NCBI GenBank assembly: GCA_022706885.1 | Contig: JAKJBR010000047.1 | Location: 1 to 8,739, forward strand | DNA length: 8,739 bases | Direction: 5' to 3' | Origin: DUPQ01 sp022706885 | GTDB taxonomy: Bacteria > Bacillota > Clostridia > DUPQ01 | In this document: positions 1-5,108 of the stretch, one piece after another | How the letters are laid out: each line of letters begins with the position of its first letter | Position numbering within the stretch: position 1 is the stretch's first letter | Notes under the pieces: generated by a model | Database searches by the model: none | Seen by the model: only the letters and a program-made list of their open reading frames with translations | Told to the model about the DNA's origin: nothing | Translations under genes and position numbers: made by a program

Positions 1-2
1 TT

Positions 3-89
3 TCTTTCCCCGATGGCGGACATATGATGACGGGACACGGTGAGGAAATTGACAAAGCCCTCGATGACTTCCTGACCCAATCGTTTTAA
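3..89 (+). CDS. C-terminal end of a probable alpha/beta hydrolase (partial)
   Basis: Reading frame 3 is open from the left edge to a TAA at 87-89 and gives 28 residues. They include FPDGGHMMTGHGEEIDKAL and end in DDFLTQSF. A Gly-Gly-His followed by a small linker, an acidic patch and an amphipathic helix ending in Phe-Leu is typical of the last segment of alpha/beta-hydrolase fold enzymes, where that His belongs to the catalytic Ser-Asp/Glu-His triad. The nucleophile elbow and the acid lie outside the window, so substrate and subfamily cannot be told. It is the only plus-strand gene here and converges on the minus-strand regulator downstream. The other two plus frames stop within the first 45 bases, which supports this frame. 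The family call rests on a short tail and is moderate. Confidence 0.6.
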   Translation, partial: SFPDGGHMMTGHGEEIDKALDDFLTQSF

Positions 90-130
90 AGATTACTTAT
101 TTGTAACTTATATGACAATACAATCGTTAA

Positions 131-146
131 ATCAGATTATTCTGAT
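131..146. repeat. Short perfect inverted repeat after the hydrolase gene
   Basis: ATCAGA and TCTGAT form a perfect 6-bp stem around the loop TTAT, 41 bases after the hydrolase stop codon. There is no T tract on either strand, so it is not a convincing intrinsic terminator, and it is AT-rich enough to be chance. The rest of 90-273 shows no gene: the frames downstream of the regulator on the minus strand are short and do not resemble a HipA start. Confidence 0.3.
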
Positions 147-273
147 ATGCAAAAGAAGTTTATTCGGTTAAATCCGATATTCCGGCGATTATAAGCTGCT
201 CCGATTCCGATTTCATATTATCCGGAAGCTATATTATGCACAGGGACACAAGCGGTTCTGTAGGAATCTTGCA

Positions 274-480
274 TCATTCATCCTTTCTTCCGGGAACCGC
301 TTTCATTCCGAACATTCCGAGAGCCTGATTTACCTTATCCAGTCTGACTGTCTCTTTTCCCTGCTCCGGTTCGCGAATAAAACGAAGTCCCGGTCCGGAA
401 CGTATTGCAAATTCCACCTGCGTCAAGCCTGCTTCTTTTCTTTTCCGTTTTATATACTTTCCAATAGTATCCATAGCCAC
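274..480 (-). CDS. HipB/Y4mF-type XRE-family antitoxin-like regulator, orphan
   Basis: A 68-residue protein consisting almost entirely of one Cro/C1-type helix-turn-helix. The order is a basic first helix (IGKYIKRKRKEAGLTQVEFA, residues 6-25), then GLRFIRE in the recognition region, then VRLDKVNQALGMFG. The GLTQ, RFIRE-EQGK and VRLDKVNQ motifs are those of the Y4mF/HipB antitoxins, which repress their own operon and neutralise a HipA-type kinase. No hipA-like frame follows within the window, so this is an orphan or remnant. The family normally has Leu where Pro38 sits in RE-P-EQGK, a one-base difference (CCG versus CTG) in a DNA-contacting region, so DNA binding may be altered. The start may be GTG at 480 or ATG at 474. 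AGGTG just before the ATG matches the 3' part of the extended Shine-Dalgarno sequence, so 474 is equally credible. Probable autoregulation is suggested by three upstream operators. Confidence 0.82.
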   Translation of the reverse strand: MAMDTIGKYIKRKRKEAGLTQVEFAIRSGPGLRFIREPEQGKETVRLDKVNQALGMFGMKAVPGRKDE

Positions 481-484
481 CTAT

Positions 485-502
485 TACACCCGATAGGGTA
501 AT
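485..502. promoter_or_regulatory. Degenerate operator half-sites, HipB-like (site 1)
   Basis: TACAC-N8-GTAAT is an imperfect copy of the two better sites upstream, with a perfect inner dyad ACCC-GATA-GGGT. It overlaps the translation initiation region of the regulator. Its centre lies 41 bases from that of site 2. Confidence 0.5.
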
Positions 503-523
503 ATATCAACACTTTTGCTAATA

Positions 524-529
524 ATTATA
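524..529 (-). promoter_or_regulatory. Candidate -10 box of the HipB-like regulator
   Basis: On the minus strand 529-524 reads TATAAT, placed to start transcription near 517 and give a leader of about 40 bases. No good -35 hexamer stands 16-18 bases upstream. The box overlaps the middle operator (526-543), so a bound repressor would block it, as expected for antitoxin autoregulation. Confidence 0.45.
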
Positions 530-543
530 CCTATATGGGTATA
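526..543. promoter_or_regulatory. Operator-like palindrome TATAC-N8-GTATA (site 2)
   Basis: Perfect 5-bp arms around an 8-base spacer, 18 bases in all. E. coli HipB operators have the same architecture (TATCC-N8-GGATA). The site overlaps the candidate -10 box of the regulator gene. Confidence 0.65.
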
Positions 544-565
544 ATATATATTATTTTCACATATT

Positions 566-583
566 TATACCTTTTAGGGTATA
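566..583. promoter_or_regulatory. Operator-like palindrome TATAC-N8-GTATA (site 3)
   Basis: Identical arms to site 2, with its centre exactly 40 bases further upstream, about four helical turns, so bound dimers would lie on the same face of the DNA. It ends 9 bases before the stop codon of the neighbouring pseudogene. Confidence 0.65.
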
Positions 584-591
584 TTTTACTA

Positions 592-1991
592 TTACTTTTC
601 CGACAGTTCACATCCTTTTTGTGTTATTACATATTGCTGATTCTTACTTGTCGGTTTGTCCGGAATTGTCATTCTCAATAAGCCTTCTTCAAGTAACGGG
701 TTGATATATGTTCTTCTGAAATAGGTTCTATGGGACATTCCGAACCATTTCATTATGCTTTCCAGCGTCCGTTCAACCGTACAAAAAGCAAGTATGTCTT
801 TTACTTTAATATCTTGGTCACTGACATGGTCACTATCTTGGTCATTTTGCTTGCTTCCGATATCATATTTAACTCCTAATTCGGAAAAACCGTAAGGAGC
901 GGTAAAATGAATCATTATATCACCGGGATGTACCTTAAATTGCGGCATAGGTACATTTTCCGTTTTGCAGGCATTAAAAATTTTTTCAATACCGCGCTCC
1001 CAGCTTTCAATGTGACCGGCAAGATAAAAAACATTGGCAACATCGGGATTGAAAGGAATGAAATTGTGTTTACTCAATAAGTCATCAAGTGTCCAATGCT
1101 CAGGGAGCCTACCGACATTACCTATGTAAAGCTGATCGCTATACACACTAATCTGTATGGGAATCTTACTGCTATAATCTTTGTGGCATATAGCGTTCAG
1201 TATTGCTTCTCTTAAGGCTTCATCCGGAACAAAATAGCGTTCTATTCTCTGAATACCTTCGTATGTAATTCTGGCTTTCATATACTTAAGGTGCACAACT
1301 TCTATAATACGATCTATCTGATTAATCAAAGGTCCATGGATTTCATCCTGATATTCCAAATCTGCGTGATTGCGAAAGAAACCTATCTTCACATATGCAC
1401 CCTGTTGCCATCTTTGAGGATTCTCGGAAAATAAAAGCATTGCTGCATTGGTCAGATAACCGTTTTTAATCAAACCCATCCGATTGAAAAGAACATCATT
1501 CGGCTCATCTAAGTACTCAGCAGGAATCCTGCTTTTTTTGCTGCCAATTTTTTAAAATGGTCAACTGCTTTATCACTGATGTTCTCCATTTTAAAACCGG
1601 GTATAGGTAAACTGTCCCAATTTACACCTCTTTTACTTAAAATATAGCTTTCAAGTGCACTCCCGCTTAGGCGTTGATTAGTAGCACCGCTACGGACATA
1701 ATAACTGCCGTTACAGGAAATCGGAACAGGATAGGGAGGTACTATGATTTCAATCAAGTCTTTTCCGCCTTCCTGAACAAGCTTAATATCAACAATAATT
1801 CCCAAGGCATCACGAATTTTATTCGGCAGATCGGTCATCAATTTCTTCGCACTAATCACGCCTACAGCTTCTCCTGCATCGCTTCTACCCAATACAATAA
1901 TTCCGCCGGTACTGTTAGCAAAACCGCAAATCCAAGCCAAATATTCATCTTTCTAATGTTCTTTCCATTCCGTTGTTTGTGATTCCTGCAA
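592..1991 (-). pseudogene. Broken AlbA/Schlafen-domain putative DNA-binding protein with GHKL ATPase domain (RecG-related, COG2865-like)
   Basis: Two adjacent frames make one family member of about 466 residues. The upstream part (1991-1533) reads from TTG as LQESQTTEWKEH, a stop, then KDEYLAWICGFANSTGG, which is the start of an AlbA_2/Schlafen-type domain. The downstream part (1533-592) carries a GHKL-type ATPase region with the N-box EAILNAICHKDY (Glu262, Asn266 in the joined protein) and IGNVGRLP, then a C-terminal winged helix (SHRTYFRR, LLEEGL). Two lesions are visible. A TAG at 1953-1955 sits where relatives have Trp. A -1 shift is needed at a run of seven A (minus strand 1539-1533), after which AGC AGG ATT CCT GCT GAG restores the family sequence. 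TTG at 1989-1991 has AAGGCGG 9 bases upstream. Intact relatives are thought to act as transcriptional regulators or in defence. This copy is most likely inactive. Confidence 0.8.
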
Positions 1992-2030
1992 AGTCGTGCA
2001 CCGCCTTCATTTATTATTTCACATCTTCTA

Positions 2031-2070
2031 TTTAGTAACTAAACATATTTTACCATCTGTATGCAAGCAA
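2031..2070 (-). promoter_or_regulatory. Candidate promoter and palindromic operator for the AlbA-type pseudogene
   Basis: On the minus strand TTGCTT (2070-2065) and TATGTT (2047-2042) are separated by exactly 17 bases. Transcription would start near 2035, about 44 bases before the TTG start. A perfect 13-base palindrome, TTTAGT-A-ACTAAA (2031-2043), overlaps the -10 edge and the start site and could be a repressor site. Both calls rest only on pattern and position. Confidence 0.4.
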
Positions 2071-2127
2071 TTCTATTAAAAATAGCATATTCTGACCGTA
2101 TCTGAACTATGTTATATGTTTTAGGAT

Positions 2128-2150
2128 ATATAGCAAATTTGTTGCTATAT
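2128..2150. repeat. 23-base inverted repeat between pseudogene and tRNA operon
   Basis: ATATAGCAA and TTGCTATAT form a perfect 9-bp stem around a 5-base loop. It lies between the tRNA terminator and the pseudogene promoter and has no T tract after either arm. It could be an operator or an mRNA hairpin if transcription reads through the tRNAs. The rest of 1992-2160 shows no coding sequence. Confidence 0.45.
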
Positions 2151-2153
2151 GTA

Positions 2154-2190
2154 TAAAGAAAGAAAACAGCCATCAACATATACGGCTGTT
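2154..2190 (-). terminator. Rho-independent terminator of the tRNA operon
   Basis: On the minus strand AACAGCC (2190-2184) pairs with GGCTGTT (2171-2165) around a 12-base loop. It is followed at once by TTCTTTCTTT. It starts 9 bases after the CCA end of the initiator tRNA, which is the expected position for terminating this two-tRNA transcript. Confidence 0.75.
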
Positions 2191-2198
2191 CTCTTTAT

Positions 2199-2275
2199 TG
2201 GTTGCGGAGAAAGGATTTGAACCTTTGACCTCCGGGTTATGAGCCCGACGAGCTTCCGGACTGCTCTACTCCGCG
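2199..2275 (-). tRNA. Initiator tRNA-fMet (anticodon CAU), CCA encoded
   Basis: A 77-base cloverleaf. The acceptor stem CGCGGAG/CTCCGCA has six pairs plus the C1-A72 mismatch that marks bacterial initiator tRNA. The D stem is GAGC/GCTC with the initiator-type A11-U24 pair. The anticodon stem carries the three consecutive G-C pairs (GGG-CTCATAA-CCC) needed for P-site entry, and the anticodon is CAT. The T arm is AAAGG-TTCAAAT-CCTTT, and CCA is encoded. It follows the tRNA-Leu gene by 6 bases and shares its promoter. Confidence 0.97.
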
Positions 2276-2281
2276 GCATAC

Positions 2282-2369
2282 TGGTACCGAAGACCGGGGT
2301 CGAACCGGTACAGTCTATTCGACCGCAGGATTTTAAGTCCTGTGCGTCTGCCTATTCCGCCACTTCGGC
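2282..2369 (-). tRNA. tRNA-Leu (anticodon UAA), CCA encoded
   Basis: An 88-base class II tRNA. The acceptor stem GCCGAAG/CTTCGGT has a G1-U72 wobble, and A73 (the leucine identity discriminator) is followed by encoded CCA. The anticodon arm CAGGA-CTTAAAA-TCCTG gives anticodon TAA, reading UUA. A long variable arm (CGGTCGAATAGACTG) is present, as in Leu tRNAs, and the T arm is CCGG-TTCGACC-CCGG. It is the first gene of the two-tRNA operon. Confidence 0.97.
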
Positions 2370-2390
2370 ATGGCTTTAGAGACTTTTCCT

Positions 2391-2419
2391 ATTATATACA
2401 CCACTTTGTCTATTGTCAA
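2391..2419 (-). promoter_or_regulatory. Perfect-consensus housekeeping promoter of the tRNA-Leu/fMet operon
   Basis: On the minus strand TTGACA (2419-2414) and TATAAT (2396-2391) are separated by exactly 17 bases. The expected start is near 2384, about 15 bases before the tRNA-Leu 5' end. The -35 box begins only 7 bases after the stop codon of the lipoprotein gene, so the tRNAs have their own strong promoter even if upstream transcription reads through. Confidence 0.9.
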
Positions 2420-2426
2420 CAGAAAC

Positions 2427-3527
2427 CTATTTTCCTACAGTCATATCTATCTTATTGAGATACTCTTTATTCTTAATATTATCCTGTATATAGGTCACCA
2501 AAGACTTAACCATCCGGTCATCATCAATCTCCGAAAAGATTATATCTACTACCGACTGAGCATAGTCAGGTTTGCCCTGTGAGATATATTGATACAGAAT
2601 TTCGGTCATTCTGGGGGCTATATACCCTATAGTATCCTGACGAACAGGGATGGATTTAAGGATAATAAATGCATAATCGGTTTTTTGTGTCTCCAGGCGT
2701 AAATCGGTCTGCTCCAACTTGTAAAACATGTCTTCCATATCGTCCGAAAGGAAAGAAATACACACCGCCGCATATTCCGGACGGGAATAAATTGATTCCA
2801 GTTTTCTTGACCATTCCTTAATTGCGTCTTTAACGCCTGGCTCCATGCGTATAAGAAGTTTTATCAATTTATCATTTAATTCATAAGCTCTATCCATATC
2901 ATCCTTGTAATACAGAAGTCTTATCGCCAGATCTACCGAATACTCCGCAAGTTTGGGTACCGTATTGCTGTTTATATCCACCGATAAGATGACATCGGCA
3001 GCCTTATAGTATTCTTCTCTATAAAGCAACACATATACAATGCTTAAGAGATATTCCTGAGCTTTATCATAGTTTCTGGAATCATCTATTTCCACAAGCT
3101 TGAACTTATTATGGGCATCGTAATACAATTCGGCAAGATACAACTCCCTTGCTTGATTATAGGCTGTTCTTGATGCCTGTATTCTTTCAACTTCGCTTTT
3201 TGCATCCTCCAGATTATACAGCGGCATTTCCAGCAGCGAGAAAAGATTCAGTTTCTTTTCCGCGGTTTCGTATGAGGTCTTGTCCTGCTTGAATGATGCA
3301 ACTATGTTTTCAATATATTGATAGACATACTCTGATGTATTCATCGCATGTACATAATTCTTTTCAATTTTCTCATACTGTTTGTTGGCTTTTCTGTAAT
3401 CACCTTGCATTAAAGTGTCAACCATGTTAATCCACGGCTGGTTGTCACAACCTGTCAGTATAAAGGATAATATAAAAAGGCAAATTATAAGCAGGCATAC
3501 TTTTTTCATAGAAAAAGTATATCCCAT
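2427..3527 (-). CDS. Helical-repeat (TPR-like) lipoprotein of unknown function
   Basis: A 366-residue exported lipoprotein. The N-terminus has a short stretch with Lys8-Lys9, a hydrophobic core (VCLLIICLFILSFIL) and the lipobox Leu-Thr-Gly-Cys27, so signal peptidase II would leave a lipid-anchored protein on the outer face of the membrane. The mature part is helical and acidic, with weak tetratricopeptide-like repeats: MQGDYRKANKQYEKI at about 40-54, ARELYLAELYYDAHNKFKLV at 126-145 and LLYREEYYKAADVIL at 167-181. No catalytic motif is visible, so a scaffold or partner-binding role is inferred. The ATG at 3527 is preferred because AAAGG stands 5 bases upstream. The internal ATG at 3509 has no nearby ribosome binding site. 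The gene lies 26 bases after the SGNH hydrolase gene, so the two are probably in one operon, and it ends just before the tRNA promoter. Confidence 0.8.
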   Translation of the reverse strand: MGYTFSMKKVCLLIICLFILSFILTGCDNQPWINMVDTLMQGDYRKANKQYEKIEKNYVHAMNTSEYVYQYIENIVASFKQDKTSYETAEKKLNLFSLLEMPLYNLEDAKSEVERIQASRTAYNQARELYLAELYYDAHNKFKLVEIDDSRNYDKAQEYLLSIVYVLLYREEYYKAADVILSVDINSNTVPKLAEYSVDLAIRLLYYKDDMDRAYELNDKLIKLLIRMEPGVKDAIKEWSRKLESIYSRPEYAAVCISFLSDDMEDMFYKLEQTDLRLETQKTDYAFIILKSIPVRQDTIGYIAPRMTEILYQYISQGKPDYAQSVVDIIFSEIDDDRMVKSLVTYIQDNIKNKEYLNKIDMTVGK

Positions 3528-3553
3528 ATTGCCTTTTCATTCAATATAATGCG

Positions 3554-4264
3554 TTAAACAGCTCCTTGTAAAACTTCTTTTTTGTAATCGGATATGTATT
3601 CTATGAGGCAGTTGGCTATTATCTCGTGTCCTTTTTCATTGGGATGAATGCCGTCTCTGCATAACAGCTCCATCAGATTCCTTGCATTTAAAAACGCCTT
3701 TCTGATGTCCACAAGCCGCACATTCAGTTGTTTTGATATGCTTTCTATAGTAAGAGAATAAAGCTCCTGAAATCTGTATATCTTGAATACATCCTTAAGC
3801 CACTTCAGTATGGCTTCTTTTGATGTTCCGTCTTTTGTAATCCAATCCAGATATCTGACGGGATCTATCGGGTGCAGGTTGGTAAGAACAGGTTCGATAC
3901 CTTTTTCTCTGAACATGGTAACCATCTGCCTAATTGTCTTATCAAACACTTTAATAGGGGTATTTGGGTCATGGTTAATATCCGGGTTTGATGCTACTTC
4001 CTTCCAGTTAAAATCGCAGTCATTGCCACCCAGTTCAATGAGAACGAAGTCCGGTTTAGAGTCTTTTCCCTCGAGTGTTCTCTTCATTCTTTCCAAAGCC
4101 TTGGGTGCGGTCATACCGTATTTGGAATTATTGACATATGTGATATTAAAGTTTTTAGCGGTTTCCGGTATGCAACTGTTCTGAAGAAAAACATACTTAC
4201 CGGCATTGTCATCATACACAACGCCTCTCAAAACCGAATCTCCCCATATTGATATATTGGTCAT
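3554..4264 (-). CDS. SGNH/GDSL-family hydrolase, apparently cytoplasmic
   Basis: A 236-residue complete SGNH fold enzyme. Block I is IWGDS with nucleophile Ser10. Block II is NNSKYGMT with the oxyanion Gly50. Block III is LGGND with Asn81. Block V is DGIHPNEKGH with Asp204 and His207. All four namesake residues (Ser, Gly, Asn, His) are present, so it should be an active esterase, lipase, thioesterase or carbohydrate deacetylase. The family is too broad to name a substrate. The GDS motif lies only 8 residues from the start, leaving no room for a signal peptide, so it probably acts in the cytoplasm although its neighbours are envelope proteins. The ATG at 4264 has a strong GGGAGGA site 7 bases upstream. 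It sits between a CvpA-family gene (about 108 bases) and the lipoprotein gene (26 bases) on the same strand. Confidence 0.9.
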   Translation of the reverse strand: MTNISIWGDSVLRGVVYDDNAGKYVFLQNSCIPETAKNFNITYVNNSKYGMTAPKALERMKRTLEGKDSKPDFVLIELGGNDCDFNWKEVASNPDINHDPNTPIKVFDKTIRQMVTMFREKGIEPVLTNLHPIDPVRYLDWITKDGTSKEAILKWLKDVFKIYRFQELYSLTIESISKQLNVRLVDIRKAFLNARNLMELLCRDGIHPNEKGHEIIANCLIEYISDYKKEVLQGAV

Positions 4265-4310
4265 AACAAAATCCTCCCCGTATTACATTAAACTATATAC
4301 GCGGAAGATG

Positions 4311-4342
4311 AACTTAATATGACTTTTTAAGCTTATTAAGTT
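4311..4342. repeat. Inverted repeat upstream of the SGNH hydrolase gene
   Basis: AACTTAATA and TATTAAGTT form a perfect 9-bp dyad around 14 bases, in the gap between the CvpA and SGNH genes. No T tract follows on the minus strand, so it is not a clear terminator. A TATAGT hexamer (4297-4292) lies just downstream and could be a -10 box, which would make the dyad an operator candidate, but no -35 is convincing. Confidence 0.4.
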
Positions 4343-4372
4343 AAATCAATATTAATAATGTATAAGAAAAAC

Positions 4373-5047
4373 CTACTTCTTAAACAACTCCAGCAGAAGA
4401 TTGTTGTTATACAGCACACTTGCCAGTTTGCTTTTCTGAATTGTTTCATGAACCACACTCATTATTTCCGCTGTCTGGAAACCGGATATAATCAGGAATA
4501 TAATGTAAATCAACAATACGCCCGATACCGCTCCGATAATAGCTCCTACTATTGCATCCACCTGCTTGATAACCGGCAGTTCCGATATCTTCTTTACCAA
4601 TCCTCTGAGAAGTTTGAATATTATCAACAACAGAACGAATAATATGATACCTATGATTATTGCTATTATAAGGTCGGTTATGTTAGCAACCAATCCGCCC
4701 ATAGCTTCCGCTTTTGTGGTGGTTTGAGAAAAATCTATTCTCTCTATAAGCCAAATCTTTATATCATCGGGAAACGGCAAAGAATTGACGGTAGCGATAA
4801 TCGCTTCTTCTACCGAATCCAGATTGGGTACCAATGCTTCCGCCATATGCTCAATCTTTTCATGTATGTTGTTATAGAAACTGGTTCCCACCAATAAATC
4901 TCTGATGGGCTGAGCGAATTTAAAGGAGAGAAAAATACTTAAGATGGTAGTCAGCAATCCATATGCCGACATGATGATTCCCCTTATTCCTCCCAAAATC
5001 ATGGAAACAATTATTATTAATATTAAGATATAGTCTGCTACATTCAT
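4373..5047 (-). CDS. CvpA-family integral membrane protein
   Basis: A protein of 224 residues with about four membrane helices: roughly residues 4-22 (YILILIIIVSMILGG), 26-45 (SAYGLLTTILSIFLSF), 123-146 (DLIIAIIIGIILFVLLLIIF) and 165-188 (AIVGAIIGAVSGVLLIYIIF). A hydrophilic loop of about 75 residues lies between helices 2 and 3. The Gly-x-Arg-Gly turn after helix 1 and the Gly-rich IVGAIIGAVSG helix are CvpA family signatures. The founding member is needed for colicin V production, and homologues have been linked to envelope homeostasis; the molecular activity is unknown. ATG at 5047 is chosen because AAGGAG stands 7 bases upstream. The adjacent GTG at 5050 would leave only 4. It follows the DUF5711-like gene by about 60 bases, consistent with a shared transcript. 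Confidence 0.87.
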   Translation of the reverse strand: MNVADYILILIIIVSMILGGIRGIIMSAYGLLTTILSIFLSFKFAQPIRDLLVGTSFYNNIHEKIEHMAEALVPNLDSVEEAIIATVNSLPFPDDIKIWLIERIDFSQTTTKAEAMGGLVANITDLIIAIIIGIILFVLLLIIFKLLRGLVKKISELPVIKQVDAIVGAIIGAVSGVLLIYIIFLIISGFQTAEIMSVVHETIQKSKLASVLYNNNLLLELFKK

Positions 5048-5108
5048 CACTTATCTCCTTCTCTATATATTCTCCCACACTTCATATAAATCATCAATCT
5101 ACAGTTAT

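Noticed and set aside
131..146. Intrinsic terminator for the hydrolase gene
   Set aside because: The stem is 6 bp and AT-rich, with no following T tract.
90..273. Possible hipA start or remnant downstream of the HipB-like gene
   Set aside because: All three minus frames are short or closed and none resembles a HipA N-terminus.
592..1479. Independent 295-residue protein starting at ATG 1479
   Set aside because: Homology-like sequence (RIPAEYLDEPNDVLFNR) continues upstream in the same frame to the A7 run, so this is the downstream half of the broken gene.
1509..1940. Independent small protein starting at TTG 1940 (MAWICGFAN...)
   Set aside because: The family sequence continues upstream of this codon (EWKEH-stop-KDEYL), there is no ribosome binding site at 1940, and the AlbA-type domain would be truncated.
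1953..1955. TAG read as pyrrolysine or another recoded amino acid
   Set aside because: Neighbouring intact genes (lipoprotein, CvpA, right-edge SLH protein) end in TAG, the expected residue is Trp, and a second lesion in the same gene fits plain decay.
3783..4184. Plus-strand frame of 133 codons opposite the SGNH gene
   Set aside because: It is antisense to an SGNH gene with all catalytic motifs, and it has no family resemblance.
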